From positions 62,001 to 126,000 of the forward strand of contig READ01000019.1 in the NCBI GenBank assembly GCA_004293675.1: a stretch of 64,000 nucleotides of DNA, read 5' to 3'. Shown one piece after another: positions 18,464-27,192 of this stretch (its first letter is position 1; each line of letters starts with the position of its first letter). Under the pieces are notes generated by a model. The model was not told where the DNA came from. It made no database searches and saw only the letters and a list, made by a program, of their open reading frames with translations. The DNA comes from Betaproteobacteria bacterium (GTDB lineage: Bacteria > Pseudomonadota > Gammaproteobacteria > Burkholderiales > Casimicrobiaceae). The translations under genes were made by a program, and so were the position numbers.

Positions 18464-19402
18464 CTATTTCAATTCAACGCGCGGATCGACCGCTTTGTAT
18501 AAGAGATCGGCCGCGAGGTTAGCGAGCATGGTCGCCAGCGCCACGTAAACAGTGATCGCCTTGATGACCGGAAAGTCAGAACGCTCTACCGCCAAAATCA
18601 CTTCGCGACCGATGCCCGGCACCGAAAAGAATCGCTCAATCAGAAACAAACCCACCAGCAGACCTGGCAACTGAATCATCAGGTTGGTGATGATCGGAAT
18701 CGATGCATTCCGAAGCACGTGCACGAACATCACGCGGTTTTCAGAAAGCCCTTTGGCGCGAGCGGTACGCACGTAATCTTGGTTAGTTTCATCGAGCAGA
18801 AATGTTCGATACAAACGAATGTTGGGCGCGAGCGACACCACCAAAGCGATCAATATCGGCAGCGCGGCAAATTTAAACAAGTTTTCAAAAAAGCCGTTGC
18901 CCCAGCCCTGCACCGGAAACCAGCCAAATTTGTACGCCAGCACGTATTGAAAGATGATGATGTAGACCAGAATCGATACCGACTGCGCCACCGTGCAAGT
19001 GATCATCGCCGCACGGTCGGTAAACGAGCCACGCAAGTAGGCCACACCCAACGCAATCACCACTGCAATCACGGTTTCCAGAATCAACAGTGGAATGCCA
19101 ATCATGAGCGACGCAGGCAAGCGCGTGGCAAAGATGCTCGACACCGCTTCATTGGTGCTCCAGCTTGAGCCGAAATCAAACGTGACTACTTGCTTCACGA
19201 AAATCCACAGCTGTACGTAATACGGCTCGTCGATACCGAGCTGCTTGCGGATATTGGCGATTTGCTCGGGATTAGAAATCTTCCCCGCGAGCAAATACGC
19301 TGGGTCGCCACCGACGACGTTGAACAAAAAGAAAATCAACAAAATCACCCCGAGCAAGGTCGGAATAATTTGCCACAGGCGCCGAACGATATAGGCGAGC
19401 AT
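18464..19402 (-). CDS. Oligopeptide ABC transporter permease (OppB/DppB type)
   Basis: A 312-residue inner-membrane permease with six predicted helices. The N-terminus MLAYIVRRLWQIIPTLLGV and the VVGGDPAYLLAGK segment are standard for OppB/DppB. The EAA loop is at RTARAKGLSENRVMFVHVLR, and the C-terminus ends AADLLYKAVDPRVELK. It is 3 bases after the binding-protein stop codon and 9 bases before the OppC-type gene, so the three are one operon. It forms half of the transmembrane pore. Confidence 0.94.
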   Translation of the reverse strand: MLAYIVRRLWQIIPTLLGVILLIFFLFNVVGGDPAYLLAGKISNPEQIANIRKQLGIDEPYYVQLWIFVKQVVTFDFGSSWSTNEAVSSIFATRLPASLMIGIPLLILETVIAVVIALGVAYLRGSFTDRAAMITCTVAQSVSILVYIIIFQYVLAYKFGWFPVQGWGNGFFENLFKFAALPILIALVVSLAPNIRLYRTFLLDETNQDYVRTARAKGLSENRVMFVHVLRNASIPIITNLMIQLPGLLVGLFLIERFFSVPGIGREVILAVERSDFPVIKAITVYVALATMLANLAADLLYKAVDPRVELK

Positions 19403-19405
19403 CGC

Positions 19406-21280
19406 TTATTTCCCCTTGCTCATGTTTACGTCGTAGTACATCCACTCAGCGAGCAGTACGGGATGCTTTTTGTAACCTATCACCCATGGGCGGATCACTT
19501 GATTGCGGAGCCGCGTAACGCCCATTACCCAAGGCGTATCCGCTTCGAATTGCTTTTGCATTTCCATGTAGAGCTTGTCACGCTCGGCACCGGCGGGCAG
19601 TAATGTCGATTGTTCGTAGAGCTTGTCAAATACCGCGCTCTTGTAGCAGCCGTTGTTCGATTCACCGATATTTTTGCTGTAGAGCAGTTGAACGAAGTTG
19701 TCGCCATCGGGGTAGTCAGCGATCCACGCCGCGCCGCGGGTTTGAATCTGGCAGCGTTTTTCACGTTTCAACGAATCGGCAAATTTCTCTTTTTCCGCTT
19801 CGTAGCGGATGCCGATGGCTTCCATATTCTTTCGATAGAGCTCGTCGAATTCGCGCTCTAGTGCCGTCGATTGCGAGGTGTACTTGAACGTCAGCGGTTT
19901 GCCGTCGGGCGTGGTGCGATAGCCGTCAGCACCTTTCTTGTAGCCGAACTTATCAAGCAGCGCATTGGCTAGCTTCGGGTTGTATTGAATGCTCGAAACA
20001 AAATCCTCCTTCGCGCCAACCACGCCAGGTGGAACCAAAAAGTCCGCGCGTATCGCCTGCCCTTTGCGAATGACCGTGATCTCTTCATCACGATCAATGG
20101 CCATAGCTACAGCACGTCGCAGGGCAACCTTGTGCGTTTCAGTGCCCCCCCAAATCGGGTCGTTCCATTGGAAATACATGTAGGTGTATTCGGGATCGAC
20201 CATCTTTTGCAGACGAATTCCCTCGGCTATTAAATCAGCTGCGAGCTTGCCACCGGGAAGAGCTTGCGGAGTTACACCACCGGGAATGTTCATCAAATCG
20301 ATCTGTTTGTCTTTGAACGACAACCAGCGAGTTTGCTCTTCTTCGATCACATAGATTTCGACACGATCAATGAGCGCAAGCGGTTTGCCCTGCATCTGTT
20401 TCACGATAACTTCGTCGTGCGGGTCTTTGCCAGAAGGTTTGAAATCCCAGGTACCGCCACGCCAGTACGGGTTTCTTTCGAGCACCATCTTTTGCCCGCG
20501 TGTCCATTCCTTAAGATAGTAAGCGCTGCTGCCAACCGGATGGCTTTGCGCGTCATTGGGATACTTCTCAATCACTTCTCGGGCAACGATGCCCATCGCC
20601 GGATGAGCCATCACGTAACCCATATTGAAATCGGGTTTAGTGAGTTTGATCTTTAGCGTGTGTGAATCGACTACTTCCAAACCGGGAATCTTGGCGTCCC
20701 AGTCGAGCTTGCCTGCTTTCTTGCCCGCGTCATACCAAGCGTTCATGCCCACGATCTTGCCATCGATCAAAAAGCGCCAGACAGGTTTGATCGAATCATC
20801 GAAGTGGCGCATCATCGAATAAACGACGTCTTGCGCCACGAGCTCGCGTTTCTTCCCGCCAAAGACTTCGTGCGGTGAAAAGTACACGCCCTTTTTGAGC
20901 TTGACGGTGTAGAGCGTGCCGTTTTCCTCGGCGACTGGCATTTCGGTGACGATCTTTGGGACGAGCCTCGCGGGTTCGGCCAAATAGTCGTAGGTCAACA
21001 GGGTGTCAAAGATGCCATCCACCACAATGCTCGAGTACAAATCGTGCGCCGTTGGCGGATCAAATCCCGACTCGCCCGCCACGAACACGTTGCGCACCAC
21101 TTTCTTGCCATCGACCGATTGCACAGGCGAGGTCGCGGTACTCGCCAGCGCGCCGCTGGCATCCTGCTTGGCGCTTTTGGGCGATTGATCGCCGCAACCC
21201 ACCATTAAAGTTGCCATCGCAATTGAGGCGATGGACGCGAGTGCGGTTACCCCACTGTGCCAGGTAGGCCAAGTTTTCAT
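19406..21280 (-). CDS. Peptide ABC transporter substrate-binding lipoprotein (family 5)
   Basis: A 624-residue periplasmic binding protein. With the ATG at 21280, the N-terminus is a lipoprotein signal (MKTWPTWHSGVTALASIASI, lipobox LMVGC with Cys29). The mature part is a family 5 solute-binding fold: DPPTAHDLYSSIVVDGIFDT near the start, ALRRAVAMAIDRDE in the middle and YPDGDNFVQLLYSKN later. It is about 80-100 residues longer than typical DppA/OppA and closer in size to YejA-like proteins. It delivers peptides to the two permeases directly downstream. The frame runs 26 codons further upstream but lacks a signal-like start. Confidence 0.92.
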   Translation of the reverse strand: MKTWPTWHSGVTALASIASIAMATLMVGCGDQSPKSAKQDASGALASTATSPVQSVDGKKVVRNVFVAGESGFDPPTAHDLYSSIVVDGIFDTLLTYDYLAEPARLVPKIVTEMPVAEENGTLYTVKLKKGVYFSPHEVFGGKKRELVAQDVVYSMMRHFDDSIKPVWRFLIDGKIVGMNAWYDAGKKAGKLDWDAKIPGLEVVDSHTLKIKLTKPDFNMGYVMAHPAMGIVAREVIEKYPNDAQSHPVGSSAYYLKEWTRGQKMVLERNPYWRGGTWDFKPSGKDPHDEVIVKQMQGKPLALIDRVEIYVIEEEQTRWLSFKDKQIDLMNIPGGVTPQALPGGKLAADLIAEGIRLQKMVDPEYTYMYFQWNDPIWGGTETHKVALRRAVAMAIDRDEEITVIRKGQAIRADFLVPPGVVGAKEDFVSSIQYNPKLANALLDKFGYKKGADGYRTTPDGKPLTFKYTSQSTALEREFDELYRKNMEAIGIRYEAEKEKFADSLKREKRCQIQTRGAAWIADYPDGDNFVQLLYSKNIGESNNGCYKSAVFDKLYEQSTLLPAGAERDKLYMEMQKQFEADTPWVMGVTRLRNQVIRPWVIGYKKHPVLLAEWMYYDVNMSKGK

Positions 21281-21354
21281 AGCTTGTACGGTCTCGTGAA
21301 CCGATTGTGTTCGGAAACGCCGATTGTAAGCGCGGCCTAGCGTGAACCAGTCAT

Positions 21355-22290
21355 TCAAACGGGCGCGGCTCGGCGTTCAATGCGAGTGAGCTGCGGCGCG
21401 GTGGCAATGACCGCTATGCCCAGTAGCGTCAAGCCGTCGGGAACCGCGCCAAAGATGAGCCACCCCAACAACACCGACAGAGCGAGCTGCATGTACATCC
21501 ACGGTGTGAGCACCATCGCGGCAACCAGCGAGTACGCTCGGATCAGCAGCCAGTGCCCCAGCGCGCCGAGCACACCCATGGCGATGAACACGATTCGGGT
21601 AGAGGTTTCAGCCGCCTGCCACCAGTCCCACGACCACCAAAACGGCATGGCAAGGCTCATGATGACCGCGCCCACCAGACCCGAGTAAATCAGCTGCGTT
21701 CCGGCCGATTCAACGCGAGTCGTCGACACGCTGGCGACGCGAGTGAGCGTTTGGTAGAGCGCGTTGCAGATGGCGGCGCACACCACCAACATTACGCCGA
21801 AGCTCGCCAAACCCGTTCCAGGGCGCGCCACGATCAACACCCCAACGAAGCCCAAAGCAATGGCCATGATGGTGATTCGCGATGGATATTCGCGCAGCCA
21901 CCATGCGGCCAGTAGCGTCGTCAAAATCGGGGTTAAAAAGAAAAGTGATGTCGCCTCAGCCAGTGGCAAGTATTTGAGCGCGCCGAAGTAAAACAGCGTC
22001 ACTAGCAACATCAGGCCACCACGCGCCCATTGGAGCGTTGGATTGGCGGGTCGAAACGCGCCCCAACCCAACTGCGGCACGAACATCAGAGCCGCTACCA
22101 CGACATGCCCTAGGTAGCGCGACCAAACACTCGCCGCGACGGGCACGCCTTGCTGTCCAAGAAACTTACCGCTGGCGTCTAGGCAGATCAGGAGCGACAA
22201 GGCACAAAACATCAGCAAAATTGCTTTGCGGTTGAGTCGTCGGGTGGCGGAAAATGGCGCTTCGGATGGCGCGACTGAATTGCGGGGCAT
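21355..22290 (-). CDS. DMT superfamily (EamA) transporter
   Basis: A 311-residue membrane protein with about ten predicted helices in two EamA repeats (helices from about residue 22 to 300). The typical EamA text KYLPLAEATSLFFLTPILTTLLAAWWLRE lies near residues 107-135. The family exports or imports small metabolites such as amino acids and their derivatives; the substrate is unknown. It ends 75 bases from the binding-protein start and could be the first gene of the peptide-transport operon, which would fit efflux of excess amino acids. Its start is near the divergent cnoX gene. Confidence 0.9.
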   Translation of the reverse strand: MPRNSVAPSEAPFSATRRLNRKAILLMFCALSLLICLDASGKFLGQQGVPVAASVWSRYLGHVVVAALMFVPQLGWGAFRPANPTLQWARGGLMLLVTLFYFGALKYLPLAEATSLFFLTPILTTLLAAWWLREYPSRITIMAIALGFVGVLIVARPGTGLASFGVMLVVCAAICNALYQTLTRVASVSTTRVESAGTQLIYSGLVGAVIMSLAMPFWWSWDWWQAAETSTRIVFIAMGVLGALGHWLLIRAYSLVAAMVLTPWMYMQLALSVLLGWLIFGAVPDGLTLLGIAVIATAPQLTRIERRAAPV

Positions 22291-22356
22291 GGGGCGTTGA
22301 TAATACTGGTTGCAACCCCCATTCTTCTTTCACACGACAACCTAACTGCAAGCGCC

Positions 22357-23220
22357 ATGAACGACAGCCCCCATATTTTTGATGTGACCGTTGAGAACTT
22401 CGAAGCCGAGGTGATCGCCGCATCCGACACCACGGTCATCGTGCTCGATTTTTGGGCTGACTGGTGTGGCCCCTGCAAAACACTGACCCCGATCCTTGAG
22501 AAGCTCGCTGTTGAATACGGTGGCCGCTTTCGCTTAGCCAAGGTCGATACCGAGGCGCAGCAAGAAATTTCATCGATGTTTGGCATTCGTTCGATGCCCA
22601 CCGTGATCGCGCTCAAAGGTCAAAAGCCGGTCAGTGCGTTTCAGGGCGCGCAGCCCGAATCGACCGTGCGCCAATTTTTGGACAAAGTATTGCCAAGCGT
22701 CGGCGAGGAAAAACTATCGAAAGCGCAGGCAAAGCTCGACGCTGGCGACATCGCTGGTGCCGTGGACGAGCTCAAGCTCGCACTCGCGCTGACACCGTCA
22801 CTGGACGCCGCTCGCATCATGCTCGCCGACATCGCCATGCGCGACAACCAAATCGACGCCGCCAAGGCCTATTTGGCGCAGTGCAAACCGATCACCCAGA
22901 TGGACGCAGAGTTTCAGCGCGTTGCGGTGAAGATTGAAACGGCGGAGCAAGCTGGCAATTCGCCTGAAGCTGCGGCGCTCAAAGCGCGAATCGCAGCCAA
23001 CGGTGATGACCATGAGGCGCGCTTGCAGCTGGCAGCGGTGCTCGCTGCGGAATCGCAATTTGAGCCCGCGTTTCAGACGTTGATTGAAAGCGTGCAGATC
23101 GATCGCAATTGGAACGAACAAGCAGCACGCAAAAAACTGATCGAATATTTCGCGCTGGCCAAAGAGCAACCGGAGCTTGTGAGGCGCTTTCGACAGTTGC
23201 TGGCCGCAACACTCAATTAA
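22357..23220 (+). CDS. cnoX: Thioredoxin-TPR protein CnoX (YbbN family)
   Basis: A 287-residue cytoplasmic chaperedoxin. Residues 5-110 form a thioredoxin fold with the intact active site WCGPC (Cys37, Cys40) and cis-Pro in SMPTV. Residues about 120-287 form TPR-like helical repeats (LDAGDIAGAVDELKLALALT and later). In E. coli the CXXC is SXXC; here both cysteines are present, so redox activity is expected. The family protects substrates from oxidation and hands them to GroEL or DnaK. The ATG at 22357 is chosen because it starts at the fold; the upstream in-frame residues are not conserved-looking. Single gene, divergent from the EamA transporter. Confidence 0.9.
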   Translation: MNDSPHIFDVTVENFEAEVIAASDTTVIVLDFWADWCGPCKTLTPILEKLAVEYGGRFRLAKVDTEAQQEISSMFGIRSMPTVIALKGQKPVSAFQGAQPESTVRQFLDKVLPSVGEEKLSKAQAKLDAGDIAGAVDELKLALALTPSLDAARIMLADIAMRDNQIDAAKAYLAQCKPITQMDAEFQRVAVKIETAEQAGNSPEAAALKARIAANGDDHEARLQLAAVLAAESQFEPAFQTLIESVQIDRNWNEQAARKKLIEYFALAKEQPELVRRFRQLLAATLN

Positions 23221-23247
23221 CGAGCGAAAATCGACCGCGACGTAGCG

Positions 23248-24558
23248 CTATTTTCGTTTTCCAGTGAGCTCCGTCACGCCCTCTGGCATACGAAACATCG
23301 CAGCATCGGGCTCAGCACGTTTGATCTCGGTCATTCGGTAAATCGCTTCGCCGCTTCGCGGATCGCTACGACGCGAGAAGACCACCATTTTGAGATCAGG
23401 TGAGTAGAAGCGCTCGCTGATCGATTCGATGGCGCGGTTGTTGCCAATCGCCCCGGCAGCAATTGACTCGACACTCTTGTCCACATCCACGCGCAGTCCC
23501 TCATAGAGCTGAGTGACCTTCTCGCGCTTCGCCGTGCTGTCTTTACTGGCCTCTGCGCGCAAAGGCGGTGGGGGCGGCAGCGGCGGGACGGGTGGCACCG
23601 GCGGCACGGGCCCCGCACTGCTATCGCTACGCGACGGGAAGCTGAAACTGTGGCTCCATGACTGTCCCGATCCCGGCGCGGTTAAGTCAATGACCTTGGC
23701 CGAAGCGCTCACGTTAATTTTCACGTCATCGGTGGCACCCATGATCGGAATGCCATTTTTGCTCGACGCATCAAAGGCAAATCCGAGCGGTTTCCAGTCG
23801 CCGCGCATTTGATGAAAGCAATCGTGAATCGCATCTTTGTCGAATCCCGATTTGCAAGCCGTTCGCTTTTGCGGATCGAAAATGATCGCTGTTTTAGCCA
23901 CCGGATCGTTAATGAACACGCGCGCCGTGCCATCGGGCTGACGCAGTTCTTGTCGGGTACGGCCCTCGCCGTCGCGCGCTAGCAATCGCGTGCTTTGACG
24001 ACTGATCACTGTGCCGTCGCTCAGCACTTGTTTGAACTCACGGGTCTCACGAGCGCTATAGGGGTTGCCGCGCTGCGGCGTGTCGTCCGAGATACGAATG
24101 GAGATATTGCCGCGCCCGGCGCTATCGAGCGAGCGGCGAACCGCGTCGCGAATCTCGTTGAAGTCCGCAGACGCGAGCGCCGCCCGAGCCGCTTCGCCCG
24201 CCGCTCTCGCGCTCTCGGCGCCCGCGCGAGCGGCCTCAGCACCTGAGCGAATGGCCTCTTTCGCAGCGCGTGTGGCTTCGCTGATGGCGCGTTGGGCTTC
24301 GACGTTGCTGCTGACTGCTTCGTCGGAAGCGCGCTCGCTTCGCGCACTTTGCCGATCCATCGAGGCTGCGCCATCGGTGCACGTCGCTTCGTCCAACGGG
24401 TCCAGCGGGTCCAATGTATCGGCGTTTTGCGGCAACTCTGTGGGCGAGCTCATCACGGGCGCGCTGCTGGCGCTCACGACACCACTCGCCCCCAGACAAA
24501 CAGCGACACACACACCCAACGCAGATCGCAACTGCACGGCTTCGTTACGGTTTTTCAT
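23248..24558 (-). CDS. Secreted coiled-coil protein of unknown function, linked to an ECF sigma/anti-sigma pair
   Basis: A 436-residue protein I cannot assign. The ATG at 24558 (after TTGGAGTTTGTG) gives a signal-like N-terminus (MKNRNEAVQLRSALGVCVAV ... VVSAS). Residues about 75-140 are an Ala/Glu/Arg coiled coil with repeats such as EAARAGAESARAAGEAARAA. A beta-rich region (about 155-285) follows, then a Pro-rich tract PVPPVPPVPPLPPPPPLR (about 325-342) and a C-terminal domain ending FRMPEGVTELTGKRK. It starts 51 bases after the anti-sigma gene and is probably co-transcribed, so it may be the regulated output or a signal partner of that pair. The cell location is probably periplasm. Confidence 0.75.
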   Translation of the reverse strand: MKNRNEAVQLRSALGVCVAVCLGASGVVSASSAPVMSSPTELPQNADTLDPLDPLDEATCTDGAASMDRQSARSERASDEAVSSNVEAQRAISEATRAAKEAIRSGAEAARAGAESARAAGEAARAALASADFNEIRDAVRRSLDSAGRGNISIRISDDTPQRGNPYSARETREFKQVLSDGTVISRQSTRLLARDGEGRTRQELRQPDGTARVFINDPVAKTAIIFDPQKRTACKSGFDKDAIHDCFHQMRGDWKPLGFAFDASSKNGIPIMGATDDVKINVSASAKVIDLTAPGSGQSWSHSFSFPSRSDSSAGPVPPVPPVPPLPPPPPLRAEASKDSTAKREKVTQLYEGLRVDVDKSVESIAAGAIGNNRAIESISERFYSPDLKMVVFSRRSDPRSGEAIYRMTEIKRAEPDAAMFRMPEGVTELTGKRK

Positions 24559-24609
24559 CACAAACTCCAACTGTTTCGACAACACACTTTTTTGACATTT
24601 CAAGCGCTG

Positions 24610-25209
24610 CTAATTCATCTGCCAACGCCAACGTTTGCCGGGCTTGGGCTCCACAAATCTCACCGCCAGCACGTCGCCGCGCGCGCCCATCAACATTTCT
24701 GCGTTGACCGATTCGCCGAGCCGCTGCGGCGGCACTGGAATTCCAAAATCCAACATCGCTTCGCGCGACACATTGACTCGAACCATTTGTGCAACATCGA
24801 GTTGCGCCGTTTGTGGCTGTGACACCAACATAAAGGGCGTGGCGACTTCGTACGATTCGCGGGCGAATTGCAACCACCACGGCGCGCTGATGGCGAGCAA
24901 AACCACGGTGCCAAGCGAGCCGGCCGCAGCGGGGAAAAAACGAGTTTGCGCAAACGCATTCCAGGCGCTGCGCAGTCGCGATAAGCCCGCGACGGGTGCC
25001 GCCAACTGCGGCGCGGGGCACGCGGCAGCGTTGTTAGCACGGGTGCGGGCGGCGCGCATTTGCGAGAGCACACTCGGCTCGAGCTTGGCGAGTGCTTGCT
25101 CATTGGCGCCGCTGCGCGGCAACGTCGTGTCAGCCGTCCACGACGCGCGCGCATGGGCCAGCGCTTGTCCGAGCGTGGTGGTGGTGGATGACGGTAATTG
25201 CTGGTTCAT
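24610..25209 (-). CDS. Putative membrane anti-sigma factor
   Basis: A 199-residue protein with one predicted membrane helix (about residues 93-113, FFPAAAGSLGTVVLLAISAP), a cytoplasmic N-terminal part and a periplasmic C-terminus. Its ATG overlaps the sigma-factor stop codon by four bases (ATGA), so translation is coupled. I see no HxxxCxxC zinc motif, so it is not a classic ZAS anti-sigma. The assignment rests on position and topology. It would hold the sigma factor at the membrane until an envelope signal arrives. Confidence 0.65.
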   Translation of the reverse strand: MNQQLPSSTTTTLGQALAHARASWTADTTLPRSGANEQALAKLEPSVLSQMRAARTRANNAAACPAPQLAAPVAGLSRLRSAWNAFAQTRFFPAAAGSLGTVVLLAISAPWWLQFARESYEVATPFMLVSQPQTAQLDVAQMVRVNVSREAMLDFGIPVPPQRLGESVNAEMLMGARGDVLAVRFVEPKPGKRWRWQMN

Positions 25210-25859
25210 GCGCTATTTCCGGTGTGCGGCGTAAAAAGTTCCGTAAGACCGTCCTTGAGCCGCGCTTTAGCACGCGACAGCCGCGAGCGAATGGTGCCGA
25301 TGGGGCAGCCGATGACGGCAGCGGCCGCTTCATAGCTCATACCTTCGAGCTCAACCAAAACAATCGCTTCACGAAATTCGTAGGGCAATTGCGCGACGGC
25401 GTCGAGCAGCGCACGGCTGCGCTGGGTTTGCTCCAAGGCTTCAAAGCCTGTGGGCATGGCCTCTAAATCCTGCGCTTCGAGCATGCCGTCGAGCGCACTG
25501 TCGTCGTCCGCAAGGACGAAACGCGCATCCGCCGTTTGCAGGCGCAGCACGTGATTTCGTGCAACGCCGCACAGCAGCGCGGCTAAAGAACCACGGCTCG
25601 CATCAAATTTTCGCGCGCCGCCCTGTTCACCCGACGCGGTCAGCCAGACGAAGGCTTCCTGCGTAGCGTCAAGCGCGATTTCGCGGGACGATGCGATCAT
25701 CGAAGCAAAGCGCAATACCGCGGGCGAATGGCGTCGATAGATCACCGTTGCAGCGATGTCGAACTGGGCGTCGGTGCCGCGCAGCAGCGCGTCCACCAGA
25801 TCGTCATCGCTGCGTCCGGTGTCCAAGTGATCAGTATTTGGCGCGAATTGCGCGGTCAT
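25206..25859 (-). CDS. ECF-type RNA polymerase sigma factor
   Basis: About 217 residues from the ATG at 25859 (a TTG eight codons upstream at 25883, preceded by GGTGAGAA, is an alternative). Region 2 includes LRFASMIASSREIALDATQEAFVWL (about 45-70) with the DATQEAF core. Region 4 (about 155-205) has LPYEFREAIVLVELEGMSYE and the helix-turn-helix GCPIGTIRSRLSRAKARL. These are diagnostic of extracytoplasmic-function sigma factors. It is first in an operon with a putative anti-sigma and a secreted coiled-coil protein. Target promoters are unknown; autoregulation is common in the family but not shown here. Confidence 0.9.
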   Translation of the reverse strand: MTAQFAPNTDHLDTGRSDDDLVDALLRGTDAQFDIAATVIYRRHSPAVLRFASMIASSREIALDATQEAFVWLTASGEQGGARKFDASRGSLAALLCGVARNHVLRLQTADARFVLADDDSALDGMLEAQDLEAMPTGFEALEQTQRSRALLDAVAQLPYEFREAIVLVELEGMSYEAAAAVIGCPIGTIRSRLSRAKARLKDGLTELFTPHTGNSA

Positions 25860-25967
25860 AAAAGATTGTGCCCCACGCTCCAATTCTCACCGCGTCGCTG
25901 AAAAGTTCCCGCACTGTGAACAGGCGGTGGCGGCCTCTACGCCACGATAGCAGTCCGCCTTTTCGAG

Positions 25968-25991
25968 CCTACTCGGCTGAGTAGGTTTTTC
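25968..25991 (+). terminator. Terminator-like hairpin upstream of the sigma-factor operon
   Basis: The stem CCTACTC / GAGTAGG with a four-base loop is followed by T5 on the plus strand. No plus-strand gene lies upstream of it. It is either an orphan terminator for antisense transcription running out of the sigma operon or the end of an unannotated small RNA. Confidence 0.45.
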
Positions 25992-26002
25992 GCCGTTGCT
26001 CG

Positions 26003-26193
26003 GAAGACGCTGATTAAATGCCCATCGAGCATCGCATCCTTGGTATTAGGTCCGGTCGAAAACTTGCGACCAGTGGGTCGCAGCTGCATCGAAAATACTC
26101 GCCATTGCCCCGCTATGCCTCGCATTTATCGATTTCGCACGCGATCCCAATCCAAGGCGCGCTGCTCGCGGGATTTGTTCAGCGTTTCCCTAG
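26003..26193. mobile_element. Miniature inverted-repeat element, complete copy
   Basis: A 191-bp non-coding element. The left end is GAAGACGCTGATTAAATG (26003-26020) and the right end is the inverted form, ATTTGTTCAGCGTTTCCCTAG (ending 26193), giving a terminal consensus CTAGGGAAACGCTGATTAAA. Partial copies occur at 29092 and 30253. The interior shares GAAAATACTCG and CCCGCTAT blocks with the copy at 30253. No transposase is present, so it would be a non-autonomous element. Confidence 0.7.
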
Positions 26194-26199
26194 CGGTTC

Positions 26200-26830
26200 C
26201 GCCAAGTGCCATCGGCGAAGCCGTTTCATCAGCGGTGTTTCAAGCTGCGCGTTCGGCGAAACCGCAAGCGTTCTGCCCTACGAAGGGTAGGAGCGGTTCC
26301 ACCGCGAAAGACCCAGCGCACCCGAGCCCCCCATCGTCAAGCCAAACGTCCGCCAACGCGGCCATCGCGGTGGAACCGCTCCTACAGGGCGAGGCCGACG
26401 ATGATTGCGCCCCCACCGCCCACCTCAGCGCGTAGGGCGGAACGCTTGCGGTTCCGCCGTGTGCCTCCGGCGAAGCCACTTCAACCACGCCAATTCGCGC
26501 GACGCGTTCGGCAGAACCGCAAGCGTTCTGCGCTACTTGCTGTTGGTCTGCGTCCTCCCACTGTAGGAGCGGTTCCACCGCGAAAGGCGCAGCGCACCCA
26601 AGCCACGCATCGTCACGACACTCCTCCGCCAACGCATCCATCGCGGTGGAACCGCTCCTACAGGCCGAGGCCGACAACGATTGCGCCTCCACCGCCCACC
26701 TCAGCCGGTAGGGTGGAACGCTTGCGGTTCCGCCGTGTGGCTCCGGCGAAGCCACTTCAACCGAGTCAATTCGCGCAACGCTTTCGGCAGAACCGCAAGC
26801 GTTCTGCCCTACTTGCTGCACGCCAGTCCA
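26200..26830. repeat. Tandem composite REPIN array
   Basis: Two tandem units, offset 276 bases. Each contains a REPIN-like pair (GTAGGAGCGGTTCCACCGCG facing CGCGGTGGAACCGCTCCTAC: 26287-26387 and 26562-26663) followed by a second palindrome family (GGCGGAACGCTTGCGGTTCC and GTTCGGCAGAACCGCAAGCG, the outer parts near 26430-26525 and 26710-26815). The linkers between them are also conserved. A lone half of the second family is at 27157-27190. Nothing here is protein coding; long frames on both strands are repeat translations (RRAERLRFRRV-type text). The rest of 25860-27192 contains no gene. Confidence 0.85.
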
Positions 26831-26984
26831 CCACACGCACCAGAGCCATTGCTGCAATGCCAAACACCAAAGCAGCTCCGCGGGCGTCGTTGCGCTCACG
26901 ATGAAACGATGGTTTCGAGAGGCTTCGGCGTGGCGGTGGGTTGGAGGGTGGGGCATGGAGCGGCGTTTGGTGGTTGTCAGTTAG

Positions 26985-27090
26985 GCTATTTGGTTGCAGG
27001 CCTTGTTAAATATGGGCTTTGGATTGAAATTTATGGCTTTTGATAGTCTATAAAAACTGGCTTAACGCCTTGTTTGTTGTGGCATTGGTG
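26985..27090. repeat. AT-rich paired-palindrome repeat, copy D
   Basis: Arm 1 is GGCCTTGTTAAATATGGGC (26999-27017) and arm 2 is CGCCTTGTTTGTTGTGGC (27066-27083), centres about 66 bp apart. It sits downstream of the putative immunity gene and next to the REPIN array. Confidence 0.7.
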
Positions 27091-27192
27091 GAAGTTGCTG
27101 ATTCCGGTGCGGTGCATGGGTTGCTCGTTCAATCACACTTAGCTGGGTCGTTCACCGCATTCGGCGGAACCGCGAGCGTTTTGCCCGACGAG

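Noticed and set aside
26206-26956. Frames of more than 230 codons on both strands over the REPIN array
   Set aside because: They are translations of tandem repeats, repeat themselves internally, and match no protein-like composition.
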